Source: Trogon surrucura (lineage: Eukaryota; Chordata; Aves; Trogoniformes; Trogonidae). Taken from it: a stretch of DNA of 64,000 nt. The first letter of the stretch is position 1; each line of letters starts with the position of its first letter. The position numbers and the translations under genes were made by a program. Positions 1 through 21,795 of this stretch are shown in pieces. Location of the stretch: the NCBI GenBank assembly GCA_020746105.1, contig CM036621.1:27051501-27115500 (forward strand), written 5' to 3'. A model generated the notes under the pieces. The model was not told the DNA's origin and made no database searches. It saw nothing but the letters and a program-made list of their open reading frames with translations.

Positions 1-800
1 TTCTACACCTTTAGATATTAAGTACCTTAGTCAATCATGTGTGTTTTTATAATATAATCTGTAAGGTAAAGGCATTGCCCAGCAGTGTTGAATCTGGATA
101 AACAATTTTCATCAGGGCACTATCATGAAAATAGCAACAACTGCATGTAAGGGAATCTTTTTAGCGGGCCTTTGTTCAAAACCTGGTGGTGTGCTGTATA
201 CTGATGTAGCTGTATTAAGGGATGTGCTGTTTTACTCATCTAGTGGTTATCATAAGATGGAAATTATTTCAATGCAGAAAAAAAAAATGGTCAATATAAA
301 CTTTTTAGTTCCAGGGAGAAAATAGCATTTTCCCTTATCTTCATCTAAGAGGGTTTCTATACATGCCCTTTAGCTGGATGTGAAGCATCGAGATGATATT
401 TTTTTTTTGTTCATATGCTACTAAGTGCTCAGGAGCTAAAAATAGATGTGGCTTAATATGCAGCTCTTTCAAAATTACTTATGCTTCAAACAAACTATCA
501 AGATTAATACTAGAGGTCAGTCTTTGAAAATCCAGCCCTGGATTTGCCTGTATGTTTTCTTAATCTTATTTGTATGGGCAGATTATTATCTTTGTTTAGT
601 GAATGTCTCTAAGCTAATTTCTGAGCCTTTGCAAAAGAATGTTCCCATTTGAAAATGCTAAAACTGCATATCTTCACTGAGGCAACTGAGCTGTTATTAG
701 TGTTAACTTTCAATAATATTATTTTCAGTTATTTTAGTTGATGGAATTGCCAACTGTGCAAAACTAGTTTCAAAGCGATTAATTTAGTTAATACTGTTTT

Positions 801-1030
801 AGCATTACATAGCACTTTTTATCCAGTGATGTCAAAACACTTGGAGATATTAAGTAAGCCTCACAACTCTCCTGTGAGGTAGGTATGCTGAAGTATTATT
901 ATCCCCATTTTGTAGCTGGGGAAACTGAGGTGCAGAAGGATCTTGTGACTTGCCCAAAATCGGGGAGCTAATGGAAGCCCTGTGGTCGGAAGCCAGAAGG
1001 CCCAATGCTTATCCATTTCGCTGACCAATA
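801..1030 (+). repeat. MIR-like SINE relic
   Basis: The sequence matches the MIR core and 3' part in order. It has a 'CCTGTGAGGTAGGTA' block, then 'TATTATTATCCCCATTTT', then 'GGGGAAACTGAGG', then 'TGACTTGCCCAAAAT'. These are the signature blocks of the ancient amniote MIR family, here with many substitutions. It lies in the probable 3' UTR of ZCCHC24, antisense to that gene. The boundaries are approximate. Confidence 0.75.
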
Positions 1031-2510
1031 GGCTTGGACTACCCATAAATAATGGTTTGCAAGATAGGTACATGACGCTATCACCAGAATAAGCAGAAAC
1101 AATTTCACCCTGCCTATAGCAAAACAGTGAAACGGCAAAAGTTTCACCCTGGAGCAAATTTGTGAAGCGCTTCACATTTCCTATACAAATGCTCACTGTA
1201 AGTTTTCAGTTTGCTTTACAAGAGCTTGACTGTACATACTGGTAACATCCTGCTATCACTTTGCATAAAACCCTCTCTGTCTTAGTGTTATGGAATTAAT
1301 CCTCAAAACAAATTTAATTTGCATCAAGTTACTTAGGATTTAAAGTAATTCCACTAAGTATCATCCACACAAATCAATCTCTCTAAACCAAGCTTTATAA
1401 AAATAGAAATTGTTGAGAAAAAAACCCACAAAAACTGCCAAACATTACCCCTGTAATTTTTTTTAGTGAATGCTGCATGTGAATAACTTGTTGTGTCCTT
1501 TTGCTAATGTACATAGACATACAAACAGGATACTCTCTCGAGGTACTTTCAGTTCATGATATTTCCCAATCCCTGATGAGATACTTTTTTGCAGCAGGAT
1601 GCTCCTGCACAAAGTTCTACCTGAAATGGGACAACAAAACAAAATCCCTACATTTCTCCTCACGTATGTAGGTGCTTCAGGAAGATGTAAAGAGGGAAAG
1701 TTATACAGAGTGTTCCTCATGTCTCAAAAGACCCCCATGGCTAGCAAGTTTTATATTATAACAAATTTGTACAGTAGAAAACAGGACATAAAAATATTTC
1801 CAGAAAGTGGCTTTAAAATTATTATAAATAATAAGTTTGGCTAATCTTTCAGTTAAGGATTCTGGTGACAGTTAAGTATTCTTAATACCCTCCCTTATTC
1901 ACAGTAAATTTAGTGTGCTTGTGGCCTAATGAACAGCCCATACACATAGAGGGACCGGTTCAGTGGGATTATATGACAAGAGAAGGATCTGTTAGTTGTG
2001 CGAACAAGCCAATTTTGTCTCCTCCAAAAACCTCTTAGAATCCTTCCGAGTGTTTTGGGTCCCTATATGGCATTCCCTTTCTATCCAACCCAGGCCTTCA
2101 CTTTGTTTTGTACTTTTTTTTTTGCCACGTCCTGCAAAAATGATTCAGCCTAAACCCTGCCTGAGCAATGGTAACAAACAGAAAAAGTCCAAGAAATCAG
2201 CAGCACAAAACTCTCAGACTTTTTTAAACTCTGAGAACAAATTTTCCTCTTTTATGCCATGGCTTCTTTCGTCTTCCTGTTGTCTTATCATACAATAGGA
2301 ACAATGTTTGTGTTGTGGGTGAGTGCCTGCAATTGGCGGCCCCACAGTTATTTAACCTCTGCAAAAGTCATACGTATAACACAATCCTTGTGAATATTAC
2401 ACCTTGCCTGTTAAATAATACTTCATTTCACCTGGCCATGATACAGGGTCTGTGTAAACAATCAGCAGAACCTCCAACCATGGTTCTGTTGTGAACACTA
2501 TCAGTAATGC

Positions 2511-2567
2511 TTATATATGTGTGTACATATATATATAAATTTACATATATATGTATGTATATAAATC
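2511..2567. repeat. AT/TATG-rich microsatellite
   Basis: This is an alternating pyrimidine-purine tract of TA, TG and TATG units with short interruptions. It is low-complexity sequence inside the probable ZCCHC24 3' UTR. Confidence 0.7.
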
Positions 2568-2766
2568 ATAGTCCTGTAAATACCTGCTGCATGTGTGCGC
2601 ACACACAGGAGAAGTGTTACATTCTATTAATGGTAAGGCATATTATTAGATAGGCAATATTGGCAATTATTTCAGCTTTTTTCTTGATTCGTTGTGTTGC
2701 TGTTGATCGCGTGCTGCCCGAGGATCTTTAAGGATGACGGGGACGGGAAGAGGCCACTTTGTGGGT

Positions 2767-11620
<8,854 letters not shown>

Positions 11621-13559
11621 CTACAAAACAAAGGGAAGAAGCAACGAAAGACCAATAAAGGGCTGTGTGGGAGTAGTAGAGAAGGTTTTTTTAATTAGGA
11701 AACTTTGGGCAAAAGATACTGGAGGCAGGCCTGAAGGTCATATCCTCTTAATGAAGAGTTTGTATGCTGACATTAGAGTTTACCAGTTTTGAGAGTTACT
11801 TTTGTAAGAAATATTTAAAAGTTCAAGAAGACTTGTAATACTTGTCACACTGCATACACTATTAGAAACATGATTGTGCATTTTTTCAATGAATAGTTTT
11901 AATATCCATTTCATTATAAGATCATCTTTACCGAGTACATATTGCTAGTATTGTATATAGCATCTGGAGATGTAATGGACTCTATTTCTTAAACAGATGC
12001 TTGTCTATTCCCTGTTAGAACCTTTGATTAAGAAAGTTTTTATAATCCAGCTTTGTATGACCTCTAAACAAATATTGGCAATTCATTAATATATGGGTAC
12101 TCCTTACTGTATGGAAGTGTACAAACTGGAATTTTGTATGAGAGGAAAATGTTTTTGATAGTGGAAATCATTAATTTCATGATTCATTAATGTCATTTGA
12201 TTTCTTGTTTTTGTAAATAGTTCCACCAATTTCTACATTTTGAAGGAAATAAGAGTTCTCAAATGGATTGTTGTGATGTCTAATTGCTAAATGTCTGCTA
12301 AAGAAAGCCTTTTTATCTACGGTAGACAGCAACCTTATGCAAACACCATTTTTACTTTTTCTAAATGCATGCACTAGAACTGTGTGTTGTACTTTTCTGT
12401 AGCGTCAGTAAACAACATCCTCTGTTTTTCATGCTTTTCCCTCAGCATATCAATATTCTTTAAAAGATCAGATGCGGTAGCAACCTCTGTTACAAATAGG
12501 CAAACATCTATAATAATTTGCTTCAGGACACTCAATCTGACAAGCCACTAAATATTCTGGCTCATAGCAAAGATAAAGCTGACATTAGGACACATATTTA
12601 TAGAAGTATTATACAGAAAATATAATAGATTTCATTGGTATAATGAGAAACATTTGGACTTCCATAACTGAGTGCTGGCAAGCACCCAGAGGGTAATCCT
12701 CTGATCCAGGCTGTCCTTTGATAAGGATGGGAGATTGTAATTGAATGTAAGGCAGGAAAATGTCAATTTATGGAGACATCCTTATTCTGGACACTTAATT
12801 TGGCTCTGTCTCTGAGGAATTTGTAGCACAACTCAAGTCAGTGTAAGAAGGAGCCACATACACTCTCATTTAAAAATTCTCATGGAATTGAATAGGAACC
12901 CTTGTGTACAGAGAGCTCCCGTGGCTGAAAGACATTCCCCCTCCTCCCAAGGCATCACAGATTGCTTTATTTGCCTTTTCAATTAGGGCTATGTTACTGA
13001 ACAGAAGATGAGTTATTTTTGATTCTCAGCTTGTCTCACACCCTACTTAAACTCCTCTCGCAGTCAGACCTGGAATTGCAGCTTCATTGCCCCTATTAAG
13101 AAGCAGTCCTTTCAGAAAATGTGCAGGTCACAGAGTGTATTATTTCCAGAAGTGATAGCACTGACTTTGGAGACAGAGTGTGTCTGAAAAGTTTTGTAAA
13201 TGTTTACAAACAGTATTTAAATATACCACTCCCACTGCAATATGTTGTGCCAGCCATAAAGAGCATTTGAACATCAGACTCCACAGCAATATGTGGCGCT
13301 AGCCACCATTCACAGGCAGAGAATGCCTTCGGAGATGGCTGCTTTGTGCCAATAACTCTAGGTTTCTCCAGGTCAGAGAGCTGATTTCAGAGACGCCAAT
13401 GCTCTGAGCTCTGCCCTCTCAGATACACAGGAGGCCACTGAAGATGCTAGTCAGTCAAGTCCTCTGTATGTACAGCTGGGCATCAGAAATGGAGGATTTC
13501 CAAATTAGAAGCTACTATTAAAAGCTGGCTTCTCAGTAAGTCTCAGTAAAGCTTACTTG

Positions 13560-13640
13560 CTCAGTAAATCGGTAGCAGAACCAGGAAAAGAATGTAGGAG
13601 CCCTGACTCCAGCGGTAATTTCCTGTTATAATTGCTAGAC
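13560..13640 (+). repeat. MIR-like SINE relic, 3' portion
   Basis: The order 'GGTAGCAGAACCAGGA', a short gap, then 'AGCCCTGACTCCAG' resembles the MIR segment that follows the 'TTGCCCAAGGTCACAC' block. It is short and diverged, so this is a tentative call. Confidence 0.45.
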
Positions 13641-14276
13641 TAAACTTCTGATTTATTTTAACTTTTCATCTGTCACAGCTCCCTCCTCAGTGACTTTAAT
13701 TAGTTTGCTGGCAAAGCTACAACATTCTCTGTAGGTGTTTCGTTATTCTGCTTTATGGATGTTTATACTGTGCCTTGACAGATATTTTCCTTCCCGTATC
13801 TTCCAGTTTCCCAAACTGTGCCCCACAGGGAATTTGCATTCTCAAACAAACAAGCTCATTTTCTCTAGTGAGAAACATCATTAAGAAGCACTGACAGCAG
13901 CAAAGGCAACTCTCCAACTCCTTCCACCCTTCAGGTCCAAACAAAACAGAAACTTGACAGTATTTGGTGGAAGGCAAAACCTGAGTGAGATACACTAATG
14001 GCCTGAGAGATCTGAGGCCGAATTTTTTTTTTTTCCTTTCTTGTGTCTGTGGTTTCAGCAGCAGCACAGTTGAATTACATAAACGTTTCCAAGAAACAGC
14101 CTGTTCCTTGAGCAGAAGCAGTCAAGCCCTGCCTGGCAGGATGCTTGAGCACCCGGTCACCCTGTGACAGAGGTGTCTCAGTACTCATCCAGCTGCAGGG
14201 CAAGAACTGCTTTCATCAAAGGTGGTTCTTAACTAAGTGCCAAAAAAAAAAGATATCAAGAAGGCACATTTTTGTC

Positions 14277-14312
14277 TTTTGGTATTAACCTAAAGAAGTT
14301 AATACCACAAAA
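14277..14312. other. Short inverted repeat (hairpin)
   Basis: TTTTGGTATTAAC is followed by an 8-base spacer and then GTTAATACCACAAAA, which is its reverse complement except for a two-base bulge. The paired part is 9 bp continuous plus 4 bp beyond the bulge. It is AT-rich and shorter than a typical pre-miRNA. Confidence 0.55.
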
Positions 14313-16994
14313 TGCAGCATTTACCTTGTTTAAACCATTAATCTTTCATCCCTCCCAGCTGGATTTAAATGGTGTTTAATAATAAATTTTGGTTGGTGTT
14401 TAGGTCCTGCAACTCCCTCACTGAGCTTTATATTTTCTTACTCTTTCTGCAGATAGGCATTTATTTGTGTTCTGAATTAACCTGACAAATTTATGCCCCT
14501 AATCAGAATGACAAAATATTTTATTGTTACCATGTTAACATACATTGTGCCATTGCCTTTAGGCCCAGGTAGTCTTTGGCCCAGTTTCTATACTTGACTG
14601 CAAAAGCTTAGTGGAACCTCTTCTACCATGTTTGAAATAATATTCATACCAGGTTGCAAACTGTAATGTGAACAAGGTTTTCATGTTTTCAGCATTCTTT
14701 TTGTCTGGGGAGTTGACAATTTTATCCTTTAAAGGCTCATTTGACAGGTTTACCCTGTAAACCCAACATTTCTCCTGTTATGTGACTCTATGGCTCTCCA
14801 ATCTTCTTTCAGATATTTCTAAGATGATTTTTTTTTTTTTTAAGACATCCAGGACAGGTAGACTTTTGGGAATGATCAAAAACAAACAGATTTTTCTAGA
14901 AGGACCAGAAACTAGCTAATAATTGAAGTACGTCTCAATGTCCCGACCTAAGCCTACACATCGTTATTTTTTGCACTGCTTCGACTTTGGGCATCAGTGG
15001 GGGATTTTGCACCCTCCTCAAGGTGCCCCTGGGGTGGCCCAGAGCTCCCTCTTTTCCCGCAGCCCTTGGGCACAAACTGAAGCCAGTCTTGGGCTGGTGG
15101 TGTTAGTGCTGGGGCTGAAGAGCACTGCCTCTGGCCTTGAATCTGGGAAGCAGCACAGATTCTGCAAAAGCCCTCGCCAGGAGTTAGCCAAATGAAAGGA
15201 CCCTGCCCTCTGAGTCATGGAATGATGATACATCACCTCAGTCTTCCAGACAAATGTGAAGAGAAATGAAATCATCTTTGCAGGTTTACCTAGCCAGTGT
15301 GCATGTTTGCCTTAGCTAGATCTAACACATGTACAAAGCTTTTTTTTTTTTATGTGGCAAAGCAACGAAAATTACATCGATATTTCACCCTTTGACACCC
15401 AGCTGCCTCTATTTTTCATCTTTCTTTCTTCAGCCAAAACCACAAATTGGCCACTATAAGATTTCAGAAGTGTTTAAGTTGAGCTTTTCTGCTGGTAACT
15501 GGCCAGCCAAGAGCCCTCTCGACCTTTCAGATTGTGCATCCCATGGAGGAATCTGCCAAATGACTTGGCTGTGACAGACATAATAAAGGACTCTTTGCTT
15601 TTCCTAGACAGTTCTCTCAAAGTATATTTGCAGAGTCAGCAAAATCAAAACAACCCCCCCCATGCCCTGCTTAAAACTAAATTCATTCTAAACAGCAAGA
15701 GGGAAAGAGTTCCCTCAGAGAGAAATGCAGAGGAACAATTTATTTAACACTCTTCCCCTCATCTTCCTCTGAGTCTGTTACACAGCTGAAAGGCGTACAG
15801 CATGGGGGGAAGATGAAGTTGGTATGGCACGGGCAGGTGGATAGTCTTCCTAGAATTCTGTGAGGGTTTGCTCATAAGGATGCTTCATTAAGTAAAGCAG
15901 AAAAGCAATGCTACCATGCAACTGCTTCTGGCTCCCAAGTGGTTTGCTGGAGTGGGAGGGCTGGAGTTGTGTTTTGCAATGTGAGCCCTTCAGCACTCTC
16001 AATTTTAAGGCAGCACAACTAGAAGATGGTGTTAAAAGCACTTAGCACTCTTATGTTGCACTGCTGTGTGTGCATAGTTTTGAGAAAGATGGAATTATGA
16101 CGATAAAGCAAACCCAAAATGTTCAATTGGAAAAGGAAAAAAAGTATTACAATTGATTCGGCGTACTGGGTGTCTGGGCATTTTAGTCCTGACTGCAGTG
16201 AGCCGTAGTGTGCTGGGAAATTCTCTGAAGGTCTCCGACTTTTCTGAGCTCTGTGTAGGGAATGAGGACAAACTTGCATGCTTATGCCAAAATGGCACGT
16301 AGAAGGGAATCCTTAGATTGGTCAACTTTTTTCTTTGTTCTTCCTGACTTCTGTATGTATTTAAATCTCAGTATCAGCAGAATGTGAAGACAGATAGAGA
16401 AGTTACATGTTTAGGAAATAAATTTTAATATAGCTGGTCTATTTTTCTTTGCTGCGGGTTGTCCATGTTGCTGATGTATGATGCTGGAGACTTCTGAGGT
16501 ATTTAAAAGAACTGTCGCCACACCTTTAATTAGTATACGCAATATAGGACAAGCATCTAGGGGATACATAAAACAAATTAATACTTTGTTTCAGACTTCT
16601 AGTCTGTAGTAAAATTTGTGCATTAGCGGTATGATGAGAGCTCTTACTTGACATGGAAATTAAAGGAAAAGAGGGATAACAATCAGAAAGCAGACTTTTC
16701 ATTACAGCATTACTGTTTGAGTCAAGATTGTTTTACTGAACAATAGATATTATGGAATTTCAAGATGTATGGGATATTCCACACTAAGGATTTATAACAA
16801 ACAAAATTATATCTGAGCAAGACATGGCTGAAAAAGACAACTTGAAAACTTGTTTGTGTAGCTTAACCGAGGAGAATAGTATATGTTTTATTTGTCTGGG
16901 ATTTTCTCAGGGGTCTTGCCTCTCACAAGGGCTTAGGGCTACTTCACCATCTGACTGGGGAATCTACTGCCTGGCTTTTATTGCCAACTGGAAG

Positions 16995-17096
16995 CACAGA
17001 ATCATAGAACGGTTTGGCTTGGAAGGAACCTTAAAGATCATTTGGTTCCAACACCCCTGCCATGGGCTGGGACACCTTCCACCACTGTGTTCATAG
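16995..17096 (-). mobile_element. Old CR1 LINE 3'-end fragment
   Basis: The segment starts with AGAATCATAGAACGGTTTGG and continues with 'GGAAGGAACCTTAAAGATCA' and 'CCCCTGCCATGGGCTGGGAC'. This is the reverse complement of a common avian CR1 3' end. It belongs to a different, older subfamily than copies A-C, which have GTTAGGGATTGGAAGGGACC here. About 100 bp survive. The rest is 5'-truncated, as is usual for CR1. Confidence 0.88.
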
Positions 17097-18540
17097 TAAC
17101 AGGCGTGTTCTTGGGAGTTAAAGCTCTTCAGTTATTACTGATCTGAAACCTTCTGTCACACTTGTACCACTTCTGCTTTTAAAACTTGATCAAGGTAGGA
17201 GGCAGCTTAGTACTGAGGTCCCAAACAGCATATTATGGTCAAGCATCTGAAGAAGTTCATAGGATTTCTTCTCTAGGGCAGGAGCCTTCCTGCTCTCTAT
17301 CAGTGCACTGGGCTGGGGAAAAGGGGACAATGAGTTGCTGGAGCTGCTGCCTGTCCCCCCAAAGAAACTTAAAACTAGAAGCGCATAAGACTGCTTAGTC
17401 TTTCCATGTGTCTACTGCTCCAGTGATCATCATATACTGTGCCCTTGCTATCAGTATATTCTCCCACTTTATGTCAATGACAATGTCATAGTCAAGTGTA
17501 CACAGAAGTTTGCTCCTACACACATTTCTCCTTTCTTTATTTCATCTTCATACATGTACCTCTACTGAGCACAAATATAGTCTTCTACTTTCTTGACCCT
17601 ACTTTCAGTGCATTTCTAGCAGGGTAGTGTTCAGAACGGAACAATTCTCCAGGGGCAGAGCATTAAACAAGACTTGCAAGTTTGTCTAGTGCCTAATCCA
17701 AAATAACATTTGAACAAATACCCTCTTTCTGCTGTAATAAATATTTTCATTCTCTAAATCTCATTCTTTGGGAAACATTTAAAAGTACATCAATTAAGCT
17801 GTGCCAATGAACTTTTACAGGTAAATTCTGAAATGACTGAAGACCAATTTTATGTTTGTCATTTTAATATGGGAATATGTACCTCTTGGTTGTCAACATA
17901 TTGTGTGTTAACTGTGATTTTGATCTTGTTTCCACAACGGTAAACCATGAATAAGATTTGGCAGTACTTGCTACTAATAACACGCACATGGTTTCTGATG
18001 CTGATTAAAGCAATAGGCATGGTTATCATGGACATGCTGATCAAAGTCTAGAAATCCAAGAAGCTGGCTTGGCAAACATTCTAACATTTAAATCAAAATC
18101 CGGTTTTGCAGATTTTTCAGAATCCTAGCCATGCTTTTGGGAACAAAGACTAAAAAATACCTAGCTGAGCTGACCATTAGAATCACCCTCGGGCCAAAGA
18201 TATATAATACTCATTTCTGTGCTAAGTCAGTTTGAAGCCTAATGTTTGCAAAATTGCCAAATATTAGTTAGTCTCTGACACGTCAATTACTAAACACTGA
18301 AACCTCTGAGAAGTCAATAGTGTGGGTTTCCTTATTTGTGAATCCCAGTCATCACTCCACAGCTATTACAGAAGTAGAAGAACTGTAAAAGTTCAGTACC
18401 ATACAGTCTGAGAAAACAACTGTATGAATTATAGTAAGCTGTTTTCATTGGCCTCTGTCTTAACAAAAACAAAAAAAAGACTTGGAGGTATTAACACAAG
18501 CAAGCAGTGTAGCAGAAAAATATTTGGGTAGAATGGTAAT

Positions 18541-18665
18541 GTGGTGAACAGGATTGGTGGTGGACCTGGATTGAGTACGTAGCCCTAACAGATTTCCTGT
18601 CTAATCTTGGTCAGGCCACGCAATCAGACTGTACTCCTCATCTGTAGTGGGGAGAGCTTTTTTTT
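18541..18665 (-). repeat. MIR-like SINE relic (antisense)
   Basis: The order 'GGTGGACCTGGATTGAG', 'AATCTTGGTCAGGCCAC' and 'CTCCTCATCTGTAGTGGGGA' matches the reverse-complement MIR core. It is followed by a T-rich stretch. The copy is diverged and its ends are approximate. Confidence 0.6.
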
Positions 18666-21640
18666 TTTTTCTTTTTGCGCTTCTCTGCCATTTCTGTGGT
18701 TCCTGTGGCACTGTATAAACTATATCGTTTGTCTACATTTGTGGCCAATCACAGCTTTAATACATCTGTTCCCATTCTTGAAAACAATGGAATTACTTGA
18801 GCATATAAATAGCTGCCTAATGAATCTTCTTCTTAGAGTATTGCATAACTCAGCCTAACCCAGAACCTAAAATGTCAAGAACAGCGAAAGAATAGGTCTC
18901 TGGTCCTTACGCATGTGAAGAAAACCGTCAAAATGTGAACCAACCATTAACTCGCACAACAAAGCAAGCACACTGAAAAGAATTCTCTGGGAATTGTGTA
19001 GTGAAAACTGTTTTCAACGTACTGTTTAATGCAACAAGAAGTAAAAAAAGAGAGTGGGGCTAGAAAATAGGGATGAGTAGTACCTGAATGAACCTGGGTC
19101 TTTGCTGTATAATTTAAGTATTGTATGTCATACAGAAAATAGGGATTTGCATATCAAATTAGGGGTGTGGAAGAGTTAAAGTTACACTCGCCTGCTGGGA
19201 TGCAGTGAGGCACTTCTTTCCAGTGATACGAGATCATATTCTTCCAAACAGCCTGAGATAAAAGGAAGTGGTTGAAATCTTTCTTTCCCCTTCTCTGATA
19301 CAAAATTGGCCATGCTGAATTAATTATGAAGAAACTAGGAATGTATTCATTTCAATAGTTTCCTGATGTGTGGACTTTTTGTCCCTCTTCATCTGTTGCT
19401 TGAAAACGTACAATGGCAATATCCTCCTTCTCTCTCCCTCTCCCTTCTCTGGTAGCATACTATGTTAAATATGTTGGCACTTTTTTTCAGTAGCTGGAAT
19501 CAGAGTTTTGAAGCAGTGAGGGTCACACACTTGTTATAATCAGGCATTACCTCTTCCAAGTTGAGGTCAAAACTCATATTTTTGGACCCGTTTAATTGGT
19601 CCACCTCAGATGTCCTCATGTGGGTTTGGGATTTCTCCAAGAGCTGATGTGGCACAGCTGGGGCACTGCTCTAGTGATGAGCTGACAGGTCTAAAGATGA
19701 TGATCCTTTGTCCTTTAAAAAGCAGTGCAGTAGCTCTTGCCTTCACATATGTCAGGAACCCTTCCAGAGGGAAAACAGACAGAAAAGCAGACAGATGTCA
19801 CTGGAGATCATTCCATTCCAAATCTGAGTGGCAGGTATTTTTTGAAGCCCTATTCAAAATGTGGGGTGTTGCCTTCTGCTTCATTGCTGTTCTGAGATGT
19901 GCTAAGGCAAAGTCTCCACTTAAAGAGAAGATTTGGACTGAATTATGATATTAAAATGCAGCTGCAGATCTCCAGTAGATGCTGTGATGATATTTCTTTC
20001 CTTCGTAAGTGTCCCAGTAAAGAAACTGCATGAGAAGACTTTGTCGAGACTAGATTGGGTGAGCCACTATCTGGTCAAAGTAAATTTTCAAAAGAGGATT
20101 TGGATTAGGGAATTGTCCAATTTATGCAGTGATCATAGAGCTTGTGTTGTTTTTTGGTTTATGTTTCAGCTGAGAATCTGAGTCTTTTTTTCCCATCGAA
20201 CTACATGCGGAATGGTAGTGCTGTCCCTGCTCTTTGAACTGTTTGTGAAAGCTGCACAGGAACTTTAATTGCAGACGTAGCAATCTGTAAAACATTTAGT
20301 ACTTGCTCTTCATGAACTACTGCATCTTATTCTTATACTGAGTGAATTCACAAAGGGGAGTAAAGAAGGGGCCTGTATTAAATAGAAAGAGGACTGTAGG
20401 TACTGATGGGAGGTAGCTTCCTCTGCTGTTCAAGAGGCTTTGTAAAATCCTGCTGTATGACTATCTGAATCTTTTGATGCATTTATCCTGTTGTAAATCT
20501 GGACCTGTTGTGACTTTGCTTTGTGCCATGTATCTGCTGGGCTATACTTGCTGAAAGTATTTTGGGAAGGACTTTAATACCTCAGTAACCTCAAGAAAAA
20601 ACTTAAACTCAAGAATCTGCTACTTTTGCTTGTTCTTCACTAGAAACACATTCTACTGATGTTCAAGAATGTCAGGAGAAAACACTGCTTTATGCTAAGG
20701 TACTTCTTCCTCTGATGCAGAATGGTTTGTAGGACTCAGATGATGTTAATGAGGCAATTACAATAAATAATCGTTTTATTTCAACTAGAAGCTTTGACAT
20801 CATTCACATATCCAAAAAGAACATAAATTTATTTGCGTAGTCTCCAAATGAAGGTACAGCATCCCAAAGCACTATCTGCTTTTCTTCTATCCTAACAATT
20901 TGTAGCCCACAGCAAGGTTAACCTGATATACAACCTGATATTTTAATATCCTTAATTAAGAAAGACACTTTTAAGAAACACGTCAAGTTCCGATGCAGTT
21001 TCCTGACTAGTCTCTGTCCTAGGCTCTGCCAGTGGCCAAAGGATGAGCACTTTGCTCTCTGCAGGCTGGGCAAGGGGGCATGAATGGGAAGATAATGCAC
21101 TGGGAAGTGGAGAATATATGGGGTAGGGAGGAGCAGGTGTCGGCAAAGCAGAGCTTTCAATTGGTTTAATGCAAGTGCACAATGCAACATGAAATGCACC
21201 TTGCACCTTTAGCAGTGTTACACTCGGGAAATGGCTCGTTTTGCTCTGATCTGACTTCATGCTGCTTGCTGCACCCGCTGGACTGACACACTCTTCTCTT
21301 GCTCTTTTTGTATATGTATGAATCATAATAACTTTTAGCCTGAACTAGAAATGCTTTTGCTCTTGTAAAGGCTTTATCTCTTCAAAACAACTCTTGGAAA
21401 GCAAAGGAAATATTAAGACGATAAGGACAAGTTTCAGGGGAAAGGATGTTTCTACAAGAACTCAGCCTTCTTCCTTCCTTCTGCTCTGAAAGGGACAGGA
21501 TCTCTTTCAACTACCCACTAAATCCTTAAGGATTCAGGACCCAGCTCATGGCGTATCCTGCACACTGCATAGGAATAGGGTAACTACAGTGAGAAAAATC
21601 CAACAGGCGAGTGCAGGTCGTGAGAAAAACGTGATCATGT

Positions 21641-21795
21641 GATTAAAGCACTGGACTGGGCCTCTGCAAGCCTGGGCTTCAGTTCTGCCTTGACTAGAGC
21701 TTTTTTTCCGTGGCTTTGCAGACAACTTATTTGATCTCCCTGTGCTTTGATTTTTCATCTCGAGTATGGCCAGTACTAGTGAATGTACCTCACGT
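21641..21795 (-). repeat. MIR-like SINE relic (antisense)
   Basis: The blocks 'AGCACTGGACTGGGCCTC', 'GGGCTTCAGTTCTGCC', 'CTCCCTGTGCTTTGATTTT' and 'TCATCTCGAGTATGG', followed by a GTACCTCAC end, parallel the reverse-complement MIR consensus through its whole core. The sequence is moderately diverged. Confidence 0.6.

Larger units (their letters stand above)
1..2766 (-). other. ZCCHC24: ZCCHC24 downstream sequence, probable 3' UTR
   Basis: This stretch directly follows the ZCCHC24 stop codon on the minus strand and has no convincing coding sequence. I infer that it is mostly 3' UTR. An AATAAA on the minus strand overlaps the stop codon region (about 2764-2769) and is too early to be useful. 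I saw no other AATAAA in 1-2765. A weaker ATTAAA lies at 1313-1318, so the transcript either ends near there or runs past the left edge. A MIR-like SINE lies inside at about 801-1030, and an AT dinucleotide-rich stretch at 2511-2567. The UTR extent is unproven. Confidence 0.5.
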
